Source: Hydrococcus sp. Prado102
GTDB lineage: Bacteria > Cyanobacteriota > Cyanobacteriia > Cyanobacteriales > Microcystaceae
Direction of reading: 5' to 3'
Assembly: GCA_025454425.1 (NCBI GenBank)
Contig: JALOOL010000010.1
Location: forward strand, 1 to 51,971
DNA length: 51,971 bases
Below are positions 25,309-34,462 of the stretch, piece after piece; positions within the stretch are counted from its first letter, which is position 1; each line of letters begins with the position of its first letter. Below the pieces are notes generated by a model. That model made no database searches and was not told where the DNA came from. It saw nothing but the letters and a program-made list of their open reading frames with translations. A program made the translations under genes and the position numbers.

Positions 25309-26496
25309 ATGTCTATTACAGCAACTACCATTTTTGAATCCATTCTCGACGAGATTCGCCAATCCGGTTTATACAAGGAAGAGCGAGTTATTGAGTCGCC
25401 GCAAGGTGCCGAAATTGAAATCCAAAACGGTCGAAAGGTTATTAATTTCTGTGCTAACAACTATTTGGGTCTTGCCAACCATCCCGCTTTAATTGCGGCT
25501 GTAAAAGAAGGTGTTGCCATGTACGGCTTTGGTTTGTCGTCGGTGCGCTTCATCTGCGGGACGCAAACCATCCACAAGGAACTAGAAGCTAAGATTTCGG
25601 CATTTCTGGGCATGGAGGATACAATCTTGTATACTTCCTGTTTTGATGCCAACGGCGGGTTATTTGAAACTCTTTTAGATGCCGATTGTGCTGTTATCAG
25701 CGATGCCCTCAATCATGCCAGTATTATCGATGGCGTTCGCTTGTGTGCTGCCAAACGCTATCGATTTGCTCACAGCAATATGCAGGAATTGGAGAAAGCA
25801 TTGCAAGACGCGCAGCCAGCTAAAATCCGCCTGATTGTTACCGATGGAGTCTTCAGTATGGACGGCGCGATCGCTAAGTTAGACCAAATCTGCGACCTTG
25901 CCAAAAAATACGATGCACTCGTTATGGTGGATGACAGTCATGCCACTGGCGTTTTAGGAGAGACGGGACGCGGCACTATCGAACACTGTGGCGTAATGGG
26001 GCGCGTGGATATCGTTACTAGTACCTTGGGAAAAGCTCTTGGCGGCGCTTCTGGCGGCTTCACTACGGGTCGTAAAGTTATTATCGATTTGCTGAGGCAG
26101 CGATCGCGTCCTTATCTATTTTCTAATACTCTCGCACCCGCGATCGCCTACACCAGTATTAAAGTGCTAGATATGCTTAGCGAAACTAACGAATTGCGCG
26201 ATCGCTTGATGGAAAATGCGCGTTACTTCCGCACACAAATGAGCGATCGCGGCTTCGATATCAAACCAGGCATTCATCCCATCGTGCCGATTATGCTCTA
26301 CGATGCCAAGCTAGCACAAAAGATGGCAAGCGATTTGTTAGAAGAAGGCATCTACGCGATCGGATTTAGCTATCCAGTGGTTCCTAAAGGTCAAGCGCGA
26401 ATTCGCACTCAAATATCTGCTGTTCATACGCGATCGCATTTAGATAAATGTCTCGATGCGTTTACTCGCGTTGGCAAACAATATCAAGTTATTTAA
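25309..26496 (+). CDS. kbl: Glycine C-acetyltransferase (2-amino-3-ketobutyrate CoA ligase)
   Basis: 395 residues, normal for the alpha-oxoamine synthase family. KBL splits 2-amino-3-ketobutyrate with CoA into glycine and acetyl-CoA. The PLP lysine is Lys242 in [14 protein letters not shown]; Asp208 and His211 (MVDDSHATG) bind the cofactor; the N-terminal [14 protein letters not shown] is characteristic. It lies 60 bp behind the threonine dehydrogenase gene and 9 bp before the next gene, so an operon is likely. The gap to the dehydrogenase holds attcataattcataatt tandem repeats. Confidence 0.95.
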   Translation: MSITATTIFESILDEIRQSGLYKEERVIESPQGAEIEIQNGRKVINFCANNYLGLANHPALIAAVKEGVAMYGFGLSSVRFICGTQTIHKELEAKISAFLGMEDTILYTSCFDANGGLFETLLDADCAVISDALNHASIIDGVRLCAAKRYRFAHSNMQELEKALQDAQPAKIRLIVTDGVFSMDGAIAKLDQICDLAKKYDALVMVDDSHATGVLGETGRGTIEHCGVMGRVDIVTSTLGKALGGASGGFTTGRKVIIDLLRQRSRPYLFSNTLAPAIAYTSIKVLDMLSETNELRDRLMENARYFRTQMSDRGFDIKPGIHPIVPIMLYDAKLAQKMASDLLEEGIYAIGFSYPVVPKGQARIRTQISAVHTRSHLDKCLDAFTRVGKQYQVI

Positions 26497-26505
26497 AGAA
26501 TTACC

Positions 26506-27798
26506 ATGAATAAAGATATTCGCGAAAAATTAAAGATTTCATCCGAAAAGCTCGATTCTATTAACGATCTTCTTACTAATCCGAATCTGCGGGCGATCGA
26601 CGATTTCCTTGCTGTCGTCGCTAAATACGGGACTCCCGAACAGATTAATGCTAAAGCCAAACAAGCAATGGATCTTCCTACATTGCTGCGGCGCGTCGCC
26701 CAAACGCGACCCGACTATTTAGCCGCTCTGCAATGGCTTCAAAAACAAGCGGATGAGGAAGCTTTTATTAGTATTACCGAGTATCGGCGCGAAGTGTTGG
26801 GAGAAGGATGCGATCGCGTCATATTTACCGACGATTTTGCAGTTACGCTCGAAATTAGCGCCTGTCAATATTTCCCGTGGGTAATTGCGATGGCAAAACG
26901 GGCGATCGAACAACGCGCGATCGTTCCCGAAAGGTTTATTTGCGTGCGTAAGATGAAGGAACAAGAAGCTGATGGCGACTTGCTAGCTTTTGCCGCTGCC
27001 ATGCAGATTATCGGCGCGAGTTTCGTCGAAACCCTGGATACAAAAGGAACCGATGGCTCGAACGTGCATTTAGGTGGATCTGACACGATCGCGGGTTACT
27101 TTGGCGGTATCGGTCAGCCAAACCGACACGCATTGCAATGGCTTGACGAATATCTCTATTACTACACCAATTACGGAATTAGACAAGTTCTCAATCTCAA
27201 TCCTGGGACGGTAATGCTGGGCTATCTCCTTCACCGCCTCGGCATCGATATCGAGTTCAAAATCTCCGTATTTATGGGAAACGACAATCCCTATGCTGCC
27301 TTGTGGACTCTCATCGGCGCTAAATTATTCTCCAGGGATGATGGCAGTACGCCTCTGGTTGGTTTTAATTGGAGTAACTCGACTAATAACGAAACGATCG
27401 AAATTGCGGCTCAGTTTCGGCGAGAACTAGATTTGGAGAATCTCGTCCGCTTTGAACATCACATTACCGAAACCTGGAAAAGTATCGTGCGGCAACCCTA
27501 CAATCGGAGGGAAGAGTTATTGAAGCTTGCAGATCGCGTGCCCAACATTTCTGCTAAACATGAAGGTGGCGATCCTGCGATCGAGCAGATGCGCGAACAT
27601 CCATCGGATATTTTCGATTATTTTCGCGACAAGTCGGAGATTGTTGCGTCAGGAGACTGGGAACGTCTAACGTTAAATTTCTTGGATAAGTTTGATTCAG
27701 TTAACAGAACGGCGAAAGCTTTAACTGAGAACGGTTTGTCGTTTATTGCCGCTCAAAAACTGCATCCGTTAGAAAGGGGTATGGTTGCACGTTTATAA
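26506..27798 (+). CDS. Unrecognised 430-residue protein in the threonine/tryptophan catabolism cluster
   Basis: 430 residues, soluble, starting 9 bp after kbl, so almost certainly cotranscribed. I do not recognise the family. Conserved-looking blocks are TDGSNVHLGGSDTIAGYFGG (about 187-206), VLNLNPGTVMLGYLLHRL, VFMGNDNPYAALWTLIGA, GFNWSNSTNNETIE and PNISAKHEGGDPA. Alternating hydrophobic strands and helices suggest an alpha/beta enzyme, possibly barrel-like. The N-terminal 90 residues look helical. Codon use resembles its neighbours. Its position between KBL and tryptophanase suggests a role in amino-acid turnover, but no reaction can be stated. Confidence 0.85.
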   Translation: MNKDIREKLKISSEKLDSINDLLTNPNLRAIDDFLAVVAKYGTPEQINAKAKQAMDLPTLLRRVAQTRPDYLAALQWLQKQADEEAFISITEYRREVLGEGCDRVIFTDDFAVTLEISACQYFPWVIAMAKRAIEQRAIVPERFICVRKMKEQEADGDLLAFAAAMQIIGASFVETLDTKGTDGSNVHLGGSDTIAGYFGGIGQPNRHALQWLDEYLYYYTNYGIRQVLNLNPGTVMLGYLLHRLGIDIEFKISVFMGNDNPYAALWTLIGAKLFSRDDGSTPLVGFNWSNSTNNETIEIAAQFRRELDLENLVRFEHHITETWKSIVRQPYNRREELLKLADRVPNISAKHEGGDPAIEQMREHPSDIFDYFRDKSEIVASGDWERLTLNFLDKFDSVNRTAKALTENGLSFIAAQKLHPLERGMVARL

Positions 27799-27907
27799 CA
27801 CATGAAAAGGGGTGATGGGTTAATAAACCACAGAGGCGCAGAGAAGGCGTTCGCAATTTATTTAGAGTTGCTATAGGAGAAATATGAAAACGGAGACTTA
27901 ATGATTT

Positions 27908-27982
27908 GTAGGTTGGGTTGAGGGACGAAACCCAACAATAACTTACTAAATGTTGGGTTTTCACCCCGTCAATCCAACCTAC
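27908..27982. repeat. MITE-like inverted repeat
   Basis: Terminal gtaggttgg (27908-27916) and ccaacctac (27974-27982), with inner aacccaac and gttgggtt arms, make a 75-bp element of the gtaggttgggttgag family that is widespread in cyanobacterial spacers. It lies between the 430-residue protein gene and the tryptophanase gene. Confidence 0.75.
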
Positions 27983-28045
27983 GTCTCTTCATCCGTTAGC
28001 GCGATCGCCTCATCTTATTTATTAATTTAAACGCGGGTTGTTATC

Positions 28046-29416
28046 ATGAAAACTGCGATCGAACCTTTCAGAATTAAAACCATCGAACCAATACAATTTA
28101 CCACTCGCCTCGAACGAGAACGGTATTTACAAGAAGCAGGATTGAATTTGTTCTCGTTACGGGCAGAAGATGTCATCATTGACTTGCTGACCGATTCGGG
28201 GACGAGTGCCATGTCTGCCCAGGCATGGGCTGCTATGATGCAAGGCGATGAGTCCTATGCTGGCGCACGCAGTTGGTATCGATTTGAAGCAGCAGTGCAA
28301 GATATTTTTGGTTTCCCCTATGTCATTCCGACGCACCAAGGACGCGCCGCCGAAAGACTATTCGCTAATGTTTTAATTAAGCCGGGAATGGTGGTTCCCA
28401 ATAACACTCACTTCGATACCACCCGTGCCAATATTGAGGCAGTGGGAGGTAAGGCGATGGATTTACCCTGTCCAGAGGCGAGCGATTTAGCGTTAGAAGC
28501 TCCTTTTAAAGGAGATATGGATATTGCCGCCCTAGAACGGTTAATTTCCGAGGTTGGGGCAATGCAAATTCCTGCCATTATGTTGACTGTCACCAATAAT
28601 TCGGGTGGAGGACAGCCAGTTTCTATGGCGAATATCCGCGCCGCAAGCAAGCTAGCTCATTTACACGGCATTCCTTTTTACATCGATGCTTGTCGTTTTG
28701 CTGAAAATGCCTATTTCATTAAGCAACGCGAAGCAGGTTATGAGGAAATGTCGGTACGCGAAATCGTGCGGGAAATGTTCGCTTATGCTGATGGGTGTTT
28801 AGTGTCTGCTAAGAAAGATGCTTTTGCTAATATTGGAGGGTTTTTGTGTACTCGCGACGATCGCGTAGCAGAACAATTGCGATCGCTGTTAATTTTATCA
28901 GAAGGCTTCCCCACCTATGGCGGTTTAGCCGGACGCGATTTAGATGCGATCGCGGTTGGTTTATACGAATGTTTGGATGAAAATTATCTTAACTACCGCA
29001 TTCATTCCACGCAACATTTAGTAGATAAATTGCACGAACTAGACATTCCCGTCATTCGTCCTGCTGGAGGTCATGCTGCTTACATAGATGCGCGGCGATT
29101 TTTACCCCATATCGAACCCCTACAATATCCCGGACAAGCTTTGGCGGTGGAACTGTATCTAGAAGCGGGAGTACGAGGGGTGGAAGTGGGGACGGTGATG
29201 TTTGGTCGAGATGTGCATACGGGAATCGAACGACCTGCAAAATGGGATTTACTTCGCTTAGCTATCCCGCGTCGGGTTTATACTCAGTCCCATATAGATT
29301 ATGTTATCGAAGCGATCGCGCAAGTTTGGCAGCATCGCGATCGCGTTCGCGGTCTTAAGATAGTTAGCGAACCGCCTTATTTAAGACATTTTAGCGCTTA
29401 TTTTTCTTTTATTTAG
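28046..29416 (+). CDS. tnaA: Tryptophanase (beta-eliminating lyase)
   Basis: 456 residues. The beta-eliminating lyase family includes tryptophanase and tyrosine phenol-lyase; both release pyruvate and ammonia. The PLP lysine is Lys257 (LVSAKKDAF) and Asp214/Arg217 lie in FYIDACRFAEN. Two positions favour tryptophanase: GVEVGTV, where tyrosine phenol-lyase has an Arg in the equivalent MERG, and LRHFSAYF, where phenol-lyase has LRFF. It would produce indole. An aminotransferase follows after 10 bp. The gene lies 248 bp behind the 430-residue protein, with a palindromic element between, so transcription may restart here. Confidence 0.88.
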   Translation: MKTAIEPFRIKTIEPIQFTTRLERERYLQEAGLNLFSLRAEDVIIDLLTDSGTSAMSAQAWAAMMQGDESYAGARSWYRFEAAVQDIFGFPYVIPTHQGRAAERLFANVLIKPGMVVPNNTHFDTTRANIEAVGGKAMDLPCPEASDLALEAPFKGDMDIAALERLISEVGAMQIPAIMLTVTNNSGGGQPVSMANIRAASKLAHLHGIPFYIDACRFAENAYFIKQREAGYEEMSVREIVREMFAYADGCLVSAKKDAFANIGGFLCTRDDRVAEQLRSLLILSEGFPTYGGLAGRDLDAIAVGLYECLDENYLNYRIHSTQHLVDKLHELDIPVIRPAGGHAAYIDARRFLPHIEPLQYPGQALAVELYLEAGVRGVEVGTVMFGRDVHTGIERPAKWDLLRLAIPRRVYTQSHIDYVIEAIAQVWQHRDRVRGLKIVSEPPYLRHFSAYFSFI

Positions 29417-29426
29417 GGGAATAACA

Positions 29427-30590
29427 ATGAAATTTGCAGAACGAATGAATCGTTTGGGAACCGAATCAGCTTTTGAGGTTTTTGCTAAAGCAAAGAATTT
29501 AGAAGCGCAAGGCAAAAATATTATTCATCTCGAAATCGGTCAACCGGATTTTAAAACCCCTATCAATATATGCGAAGCGGCATTCGAGGCAATGAAAAAT
29601 GGCTATACGGGATATAATCCCGCCGTTGGAATTTGGGAGTTTCGCCAAGCTATAGCCGAACATATATCCGAAACGAGACGCATCGAAATTAATCCCGATG
29701 AAGTTATTGTAACGCCAGGCGCTAAACCGATTATTTTTTTCGCGCTTTTAGCACTCATCGATTCTGGCGATGAAGTTATTTATCCAGATCCGGGTTTTCC
29801 TATTTACGAATCCGTTATTAATTTTGTTGGTGCAAAAGCAGTTCCGCTTCCTTTACGAGAAGAAGTTGATTTTCGTTTTCGCATTGAGGATTTAGTTGCT
29901 GCAATTTCAGATCGGACGCGCCTATTAATTATCAATTCTCCCCAAAATCCTACAGGCGGTTTCCTTACAAAAGAAGATTTAGAAGCAATTGCTAATTTAG
30001 CACGCGATCGCGATTTCTACATTCTGTCCGATGAAATCTATTCTCGCCTTCTTTATGAAGGAGAACATCAAAGTATTATTAGTTTTCCTGGCATGAAAGA
30101 GCGCACTATTTTACTCGACGGTCATTCAAAAACCTATGCGATGACAGGATGGAGATTGGGTTATGGTATCTTCCCCAAACCGCTTGTCGAGGAGATGGAA
30201 CGACTCATTATTAATTCTAATTCTTGTACTTGTTCGTTTACTCAAATTGCAGGAATAGAAGCACTAAAAGGGTCGCAAGATTCCGTAATTCAAATGGTTG
30301 CTGAATTTAAACGGCGACGAGATGCGATCGTCGATGGTCTTAATACAATTAAAGGAATTCATTGTCGTAAACCCGCAGGTGCTTTTTATGTTTTTCCTAA
30401 TGTCAAACAGTTACCACTTTCTTGTGGAGAACTCGCAGATTATTTACTAGAAGAAGCAGGCGTAGCAGTTTTATCGGGTACGGCTTTTGGAAAATATGGC
30501 GATGGATACTTGCGACTTTCTTATGCAAATTCCTTAGAAAATATCCAGGAAGCGTTGGAACGGATTCGGATAGCAGTTAGCAAGCTTTAA
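29427..30590 (+). CDS. PLP-dependent class I aminotransferase
   Basis: 387 residues of the aspartate-aminotransferase fold type I: NSPQNPTGG (about 170-178), Asp202/Tyr205 (LSDEIYSRL), the PLP lysine Lys235 (DGHSKTYAMTGWRLGYG) and the C-terminal substrate-binding Arg in YLRLSYANS. The amino donor is not obvious. An aggggaa ribosome site precedes the ATG, 10 bp after tnaA, so the pair is cotranscribed. It might transaminate an aromatic or branched amino acid, or recycle the pyruvate and ammonia from tryptophanase. A long AT-rich spacer follows. Confidence 0.92.
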   Translation: MKFAERMNRLGTESAFEVFAKAKNLEAQGKNIIHLEIGQPDFKTPINICEAAFEAMKNGYTGYNPAVGIWEFRQAIAEHISETRRIEINPDEVIVTPGAKPIIFFALLALIDSGDEVIYPDPGFPIYESVINFVGAKAVPLPLREEVDFRFRIEDLVAAISDRTRLLIINSPQNPTGGFLTKEDLEAIANLARDRDFYILSDEIYSRLLYEGEHQSIISFPGMKERTILLDGHSKTYAMTGWRLGYGIFPKPLVEEMERLIINSNSCTCSFTQIAGIEALKGSQDSVIQMVAEFKRRRDAIVDGLNTIKGIHCRKPAGAFYVFPNVKQLPLSCGELADYLLEEAGVAVLSGTAFGKYGDGYLRLSYANSLENIQEALERIRIAVSKL

Positions 30591-31334
30591 TAATTAGAGG
30601 TTTAATAAATATTCGCTCAAAACTGTAATGAATTACTGATTCAATCGATAAACGATTTTTTTCTTGTCTGCGATCGCAATAGATTTCTTGCACAAGTCTT
30701 GTCAGAAAAAATCGTCAATTTTTCTGATTTATGCAATCTTACAGCCATGAACGTGCCGCATCTAACCGAAGATGAGAATCTGAGAATCGATTTTCCTAGC
30801 AAGTCTAATCATTAGTAGTTTATATTTTTTTTATTAGACAAATATTACAATATTTGTCTAGAAAACTACCTAAGACAGATGACTGTCTAAAACTTGCTTA
30901 ATAGTTCTTATGTCAATGTTTTGTTATTTAAGTAAACTACATTAGGTTTGTCACTCATTCCTGACTTTTTTGAGCTAAATAAGCAAAAAGTAATTTGATT
31001 ATCGATCGTTTTTAAGATTAAGCAGAAATGCTTAATGCGAGTTCAAAAAATAGATCTTATAATTGAAGAAAAAGCTCTTGTTTAGAGATTGGGGTCGAAA
31101 AGCTAAAAACTTTTAATTAAACTTAATTTGTCTAAAAATTAAGTTTACTGAATATTATTTATCGATCGCGATCGCGCGAAATCAATAATCGTTTGTTTAA
31201 AAAGCTTGTTGAATAAATGTAATAGTCTCGAACTTCTGTTTTTAAATAGACATAACAGAACAATAGCTTAAAAAAATTGCTAGTTTCTCAAAAAAAATGA
31301 ACTGAAACACCTCAAAAAAGAGGAGAAAAGTAGA
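30591..31334. promoter_or_regulatory. 744-bp AT-rich leader with several inverted repeats
   Basis: No gene. Inverted repeats: agacaaatatt/aatatttgtct with a 2-nt centre (30836-30859), agacag/ctgtct (30873-30888), attaagca-gaaa-tgcttaat (31017-31036) and aaacttaattt/aaattaagttt with a 6-nt loop (31119-31146). agaca/tgtct half-sites repeat through the region. A small cctc/gagg hairpin (31310-31323) overlaps the gaggag ribosome site of the next gene. It looks like an extended regulatory region for the dioxygenase gene. Confidence 0.5.
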
Positions 31335-32021
31335 ATGTTTACATTATTAAAACCTCAAGAATTTAATTGTATTACAGATTACATACAAAAAACTCTTAGT
31401 TCTGTCGATTTAGCAAAAATTAAGAAGTTTTTTGCTCGTTTACCTGTCGATCCTTATTTAGAAGGAAATTATCGCTTTAGACGATTATCTAACTTCAAAG
31501 TTTCTTCAAATCGCTTAGTAAAGCAACCTCATAGTCGCCTCTTTCAAAGTAAAGATTACAATCCTTTATTAGGCGATGTCGTAAGAGAGTTTGAGGAACT
31601 CGACGAACAAATGCTCGAACTTGACGATTTTAAAAATTTGGTACTTGAATTTTTTACTTTTTGTCAGATTTGCTCTACCTACGACGAACTTGGCGTACAT
31701 CAAATTAGAACCACTACTTCTCGTCAAAAAATAGGCAATCCTGCTCCTGAAGGAATTCATCGAGATGGTGTAGATTTGGTGGGAATTTTTTGTGTAAATC
31801 GGGAAAATATAGAAGGTGGAGAAACCTGTCTTTATCGAGATAAAAATGGCAGCCCAGTTTTCAAACAAATTCTCAATCCTGGCGAATTATTAGTCTTTAG
31901 CGATCGCCATTTTTACCACTATACCGCTCCGATTAAGCCAATCGGTGAAGGTCAGGGAATCCGAGATGTTTTTGTAATCACTTGTCCTGGATTAATGCCC
32001 AAGCAATATGGAACTAACTAG
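31335..32021 (+). CDS. 2OG-Fe(II) dioxygenase family protein, isoleucine-hydroxylase type
   Basis: 228 residues of the 2OG-Fe dioxygenase family that includes bacterial free-amino-acid hydroxylases such as L-isoleucine dioxygenase. Iron ligands are His142 and Asp144 (GIHRDGVD) and His195 (RHFYHYTAP); Arg210 (GQGIRDVFVIT) would bind 2-oxoglutarate. GGETCLYRDKNG is also typical. It likely hydroxylates a free amino acid or a related small molecule, but the substrate is unknown. A gaggag ribosome site is 9 bp before the ATG and partly hidden in a hairpin. Long upstream leader; downstream repeats separate it from the class V enzyme. Confidence 0.85.
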   Translation: MFTLLKPQEFNCITDYIQKTLSSVDLAKIKKFFARLPVDPYLEGNYRFRRLSNFKVSSNRLVKQPHSRLFQSKDYNPLLGDVVREFEELDEQMLELDDFKNLVLEFFTFCQICSTYDELGVHQIRTTTSRQKIGNPAPEGIHRDGVDLVGIFCVNRENIEGGETCLYRDKNGSPVFKQILNPGELLVFSDRHFYHYTAPIKPIGEGQGIRDVFVITCPGLMPKQYGTN

Positions 32022-32196
32022 CTATACTCACGCAGAGATGCGTCCTGCGGAGGACAAGGGGGACAAGGTGCGTCCTTCGGAAGACAAGGAGGACAAGGGA
32101 GACAAGGGAGACGAGGAGAATCTTGTACGGGCGAATGGCCATTCGCCCCTACTTTCCTCCTCACTGATAACTGATAACTGATAACTGATTACTGAT
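32022..32196. repeat. Dense tandem repeats between the dioxygenase and class V genes
   Basis: In order: ctcacgcagagatgcgtcc repeat, ggacaaggggg/agacaaggg tandem units (about 32053-32118), a gggcgaatggccattcgccc palindrome (32125-32152), and ctgataactgataactg heptamer-like units (about 32163-32190) that reach the ATG of the next gene. No coding sense. Confidence 0.75.
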
Positions 32197-33441
32197 ATGC
32201 AGCTTGACGTTGAGTGGATACGCAGCCAATTTCCAGCACTAAGCCAAGAAATTGACGGGAAACCCGTTATTTTCTTCGATGGCCCCGGCGGGACCCAAAT
32301 ACATTGCGATGCGATTGCAGCGATAAGCAACTACTTAATCCAATCAAATGCTAACGCTCATGGCGCTTTTTCCACGAGTGCGCGGACGGATGCTACGATT
32401 GCGTCGGCGCGGAATGCGATCGCAGATTTCTTGGGATGCGACCCCGATGAAGTAGTATTTGGTGCTAACATGACGACGCTTACCTTTGCGTTAAGTCGTG
32501 CTATCGGTCGAGATTTGCAACCTGGGGATGAAATTGTCGTAACCAGACTCGACCACGAGGCTAATGTATCGCCGTGGCAAGCTTTACAGGAACGCGGTGC
32601 GGTCATTCGCTTTGTCGATGTCAATCCAGAAGACTGTACGCTAGATATGGACGATCTAGCGCGACAAATCAACGAACGAACTCGCCTAGTCGCGATCGCA
32701 TCTGCGTCCAATGCAGTCGGTACGATTAACGATGTTGCAGTCGCAGTTAAATTAGCGCGCGCTGTGGGAGCATTAGTTTTTGTCGATGCCGTTCACTATG
32801 CTCCTCATGGTTCGCTCGACGTGCGTTCTCTCGATTGCAATTTCCTAGCTTGTTCGGCGTACAAATTTTTTGCGCCCCATGCTGGTATCTTATATGGCAA
32901 ACGCGAACATCTTAGCCGCTTGCAACCTTACAAAGTGCGACCCGCCCCAGACGAGATTCCTTCACGTTGGGAAACGGGAACGCAAAATCACGAAGGACTT
33001 GCAGGAGTAGTAGCGACCGTTAACTATCTGAGCGAACTAGGACAGCGCATCTCGCCAGCGGTTAAAGATCGCCGTTCTGCGCTAGTCATAGCGATGGAAA
33101 CTATTAGACAATACGAACGAGAGTTAAGCAAAGAGTTAATAACTGGGCTGTTACAGATTCCAGGTCTAAAGCTTTATGGTATCGCTAACCCAGAGCGTTT
33201 TGCTTGGCGAACGCCTACCGTTGCTATACGACTTGCTGGACATAGCCCTTATGAGGTCGCTAAAGCATTGGGCGATCGCAATATTTTTACTTGGAATGGC
33301 AATTTCTATGCGCGTCATCTTACCGAGCGTTTAGGCATTGAGTCAAGTGGGGGATTGGTGCGTATTGGTTTAGTACATTACAATACGGTTGAAGAGATTC
33401 ATCGTCTCCTGAAAGCTTTAGAAGAGATTGCACTCGCTTAA
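32197..33441 (+). CDS. Cysteine desulfurase-like class V PLP enzyme (TIGR01976 type)
   Basis: 414 residues, fold type I class V. The PLP lysine is Lys223 (CSAYKFFAPHAG), with Asp197 and His200 in VFVDAVHYAPHG. The N-terminal FFDGPGGTQIH and central RWETGTQNHEGLAG match the cysteine-desulfurase-like TIGR01976 group rather than IscS/SufS; I do not see the long mobile Cys loop that desulfurases use, so sulfur transfer is doubtful. Substrate unknown. A stretch of gataactg repeats directly precedes the ATG. Confidence 0.88.
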   Translation: MQLDVEWIRSQFPALSQEIDGKPVIFFDGPGGTQIHCDAIAAISNYLIQSNANAHGAFSTSARTDATIASARNAIADFLGCDPDEVVFGANMTTLTFALSRAIGRDLQPGDEIVVTRLDHEANVSPWQALQERGAVIRFVDVNPEDCTLDMDDLARQINERTRLVAIASASNAVGTINDVAVAVKLARAVGALVFVDAVHYAPHGSLDVRSLDCNFLACSAYKFFAPHAGILYGKREHLSRLQPYKVRPAPDEIPSRWETGTQNHEGLAGVVATVNYLSELGQRISPAVKDRRSALVIAMETIRQYERELSKELITGLLQIPGLKLYGIANPERFAWRTPTVAIRLAGHSPYEVAKALGDRNIFTWNGNFYARHLTERLGIESSGGLVRIGLVHYNTVEEIHRLLKALEEIALA

Positions 33442-33493
33442 TAGATGCGATCGCCCGATCTCTAAGATCGCAAAAACTTTTTGCTATTACGAG

Positions 33494-33721
33494 CTATCCT
33501 TGATGAGAATATTCGTCGTGAATTTTTTGACGGAATCCTAAAATAAACAATTCAAACTCAGTATAGTTAAGCATAGGGGCGAGCATCCGTTCTAAACTCG
33601 CTACTCTTCTCCCTCTTTCAATAGCATCCTCTAAAACTTTTTTGGCTTTTGGCGTGTCCGTTTCTTTGAGCGTACTGTAGAGTAGATATGCACTCACGAC
33701 TTTGGCGTTAGGGTCAGTCAT
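33494..33721 (-). CDS. Hypothetical 75-residue protein
   Basis: 75 residues, soluble and probably all-helical (KAKKVLEDAIERGRRVASLE, then MLNYTEFELFILGFRQKIHD). It has an ATG start and protein-like composition, and nothing overlaps it on the other strand. It could equally be the C-terminal remnant of a larger protein. No family recognised. Confidence 0.4.
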   Translation of the reverse strand: MTDPNAKVVSAYLLYSTLKETDTPKAKKVLEDAIERGRRVASLERMLAPMLNYTEFELFILGFRQKIHDEYSHQG

Positions 33722-33934
33722 ACTCGAAGCACCTTGTTTTATTGTTTACGCAATTATCCTATCGACTTCGACGAACGCTAACATCGGGGCTTATACTGAC
33801 TTTTATAATTTTATTCATCGAGTGGATTACGAGTTTTTACTGAGATGGTTGCATCGCGATCGCTATTTTCTGATTTCTATACGAGCGAATGATTATTCGC
33901 CCCTATCACTGACTTGTAGCTAGTAAATGTTAAA

Positions 33935-34007
33935 CAGGAGAGGCGGGACTCGAACCCACAACCGACCGCTTAGAAGGCGGTAGCTCTATCCATTGAGCTA
34001 CTCTCCC
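33935..34007 (-). tRNA. tRNA-Arg (UCU)
   Basis: Read on the minus strand: acceptor gggagag, D arm agctc/gagct, anticodon stem accgc/gcggt with loop cttctaa giving anticodon TCT, T arm gtggg-ttcgagt-cccgc, acceptor strand ctctcct and discriminator G. CCA is not encoded. G1 would pair with U72 as a wobble. 73 nt, decoding AGA. Confidence 0.92.
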
Positions 34008-34054
34008 AGAAGGTGCTGACTTAACTATTGTGACATAATTATGTTACCCGATCG

Positions 34055-34094
34055 CTGGAGATTGGTTATCGCTTTTTTAGTTGCCAATCTCCAG
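34055..34094. terminator. Hairpin downstream of the ribbon-helix-helix gene
   Basis: Perfect 11-bp arms, ctggagattgg (34055-34065) and ccaatctccag (34084-34094), with an 18-nt loop, 10 bp beyond the stop of the minus-strand gene at 34105. No T run follows on the minus strand, so it may be a 3' stabilising hairpin rather than a strong terminator. Confidence 0.5.
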
Positions 34095-34104
34095 ATTTGT
34101 GTTG

Positions 34105-34443
34105 CTATGCTGCTAAACTTTCTAAACTCAAAGGCACAAAGTCTCCATGAATCGTCAACCCAAGTAACATCGGCTCGTTCTCTCGAATCGCCTTGCCCGT
34201 CAGGACGCAGCTTTCATCTTTTCTTGCGGTGGCTTCTATCGTAGCGCGAATATCGGCTCTCGAAAACTGCGGTCGATAATCTCCTGACTTTTGTTGCACG
34301 TAATTCCAGAGAATATCTCTGATCAGTGCTTGATAGCCTTGGTTGCCAGAAAGATCTTTGAGTCTATCTTTTAGGGATCTCTCTAGACGAATGCTGGTAA
34401 CTTCCATTTCAGTTGTAGATGTACGAGTTAGCGTTCGCATCAT
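34105..34443 (-). CDS. Ribbon-helix-helix DNA-binding protein
   Basis: 112 residues from ATG at 34443 (MMRTLTRTS). A ggag ribosome site 7 bp upstream decides against the longer frame to 34467. Residues about 13-52 (EVTSIRLERSLKDRLKDLSG, then YQALIRDILWNYVQ) fit a ribbon-helix-helix: a short beta strand followed by two helices. The C-terminal part (SCVLTGKAIRENEPMLLGLT and DFVPLSLESL) is a separate small domain I do not recognise. No toxin gene is adjacent, so an antitoxin role is not supported. An inverted repeat just upstream suggests autoregulation. Confidence 0.75.
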   Translation of the reverse strand: MMRTLTRTSTTEMEVTSIRLERSLKDRLKDLSGNQGYQALIRDILWNYVQQKSGDYRPQFSRADIRATIEATARKDESCVLTGKAIRENEPMLLGLTIHGDFVPLSLESLAA

Positions 34444-34462
34444 TTTTTTTCTCCAAATAGTA

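Noticed and set aside
34105..34443. Ribbon-helix-helix protein as antitoxin of a toxin-antitoxin pair
   Set aside because: No small toxin-like gene is adjacent; neighbours are a tRNA and a structured leader.
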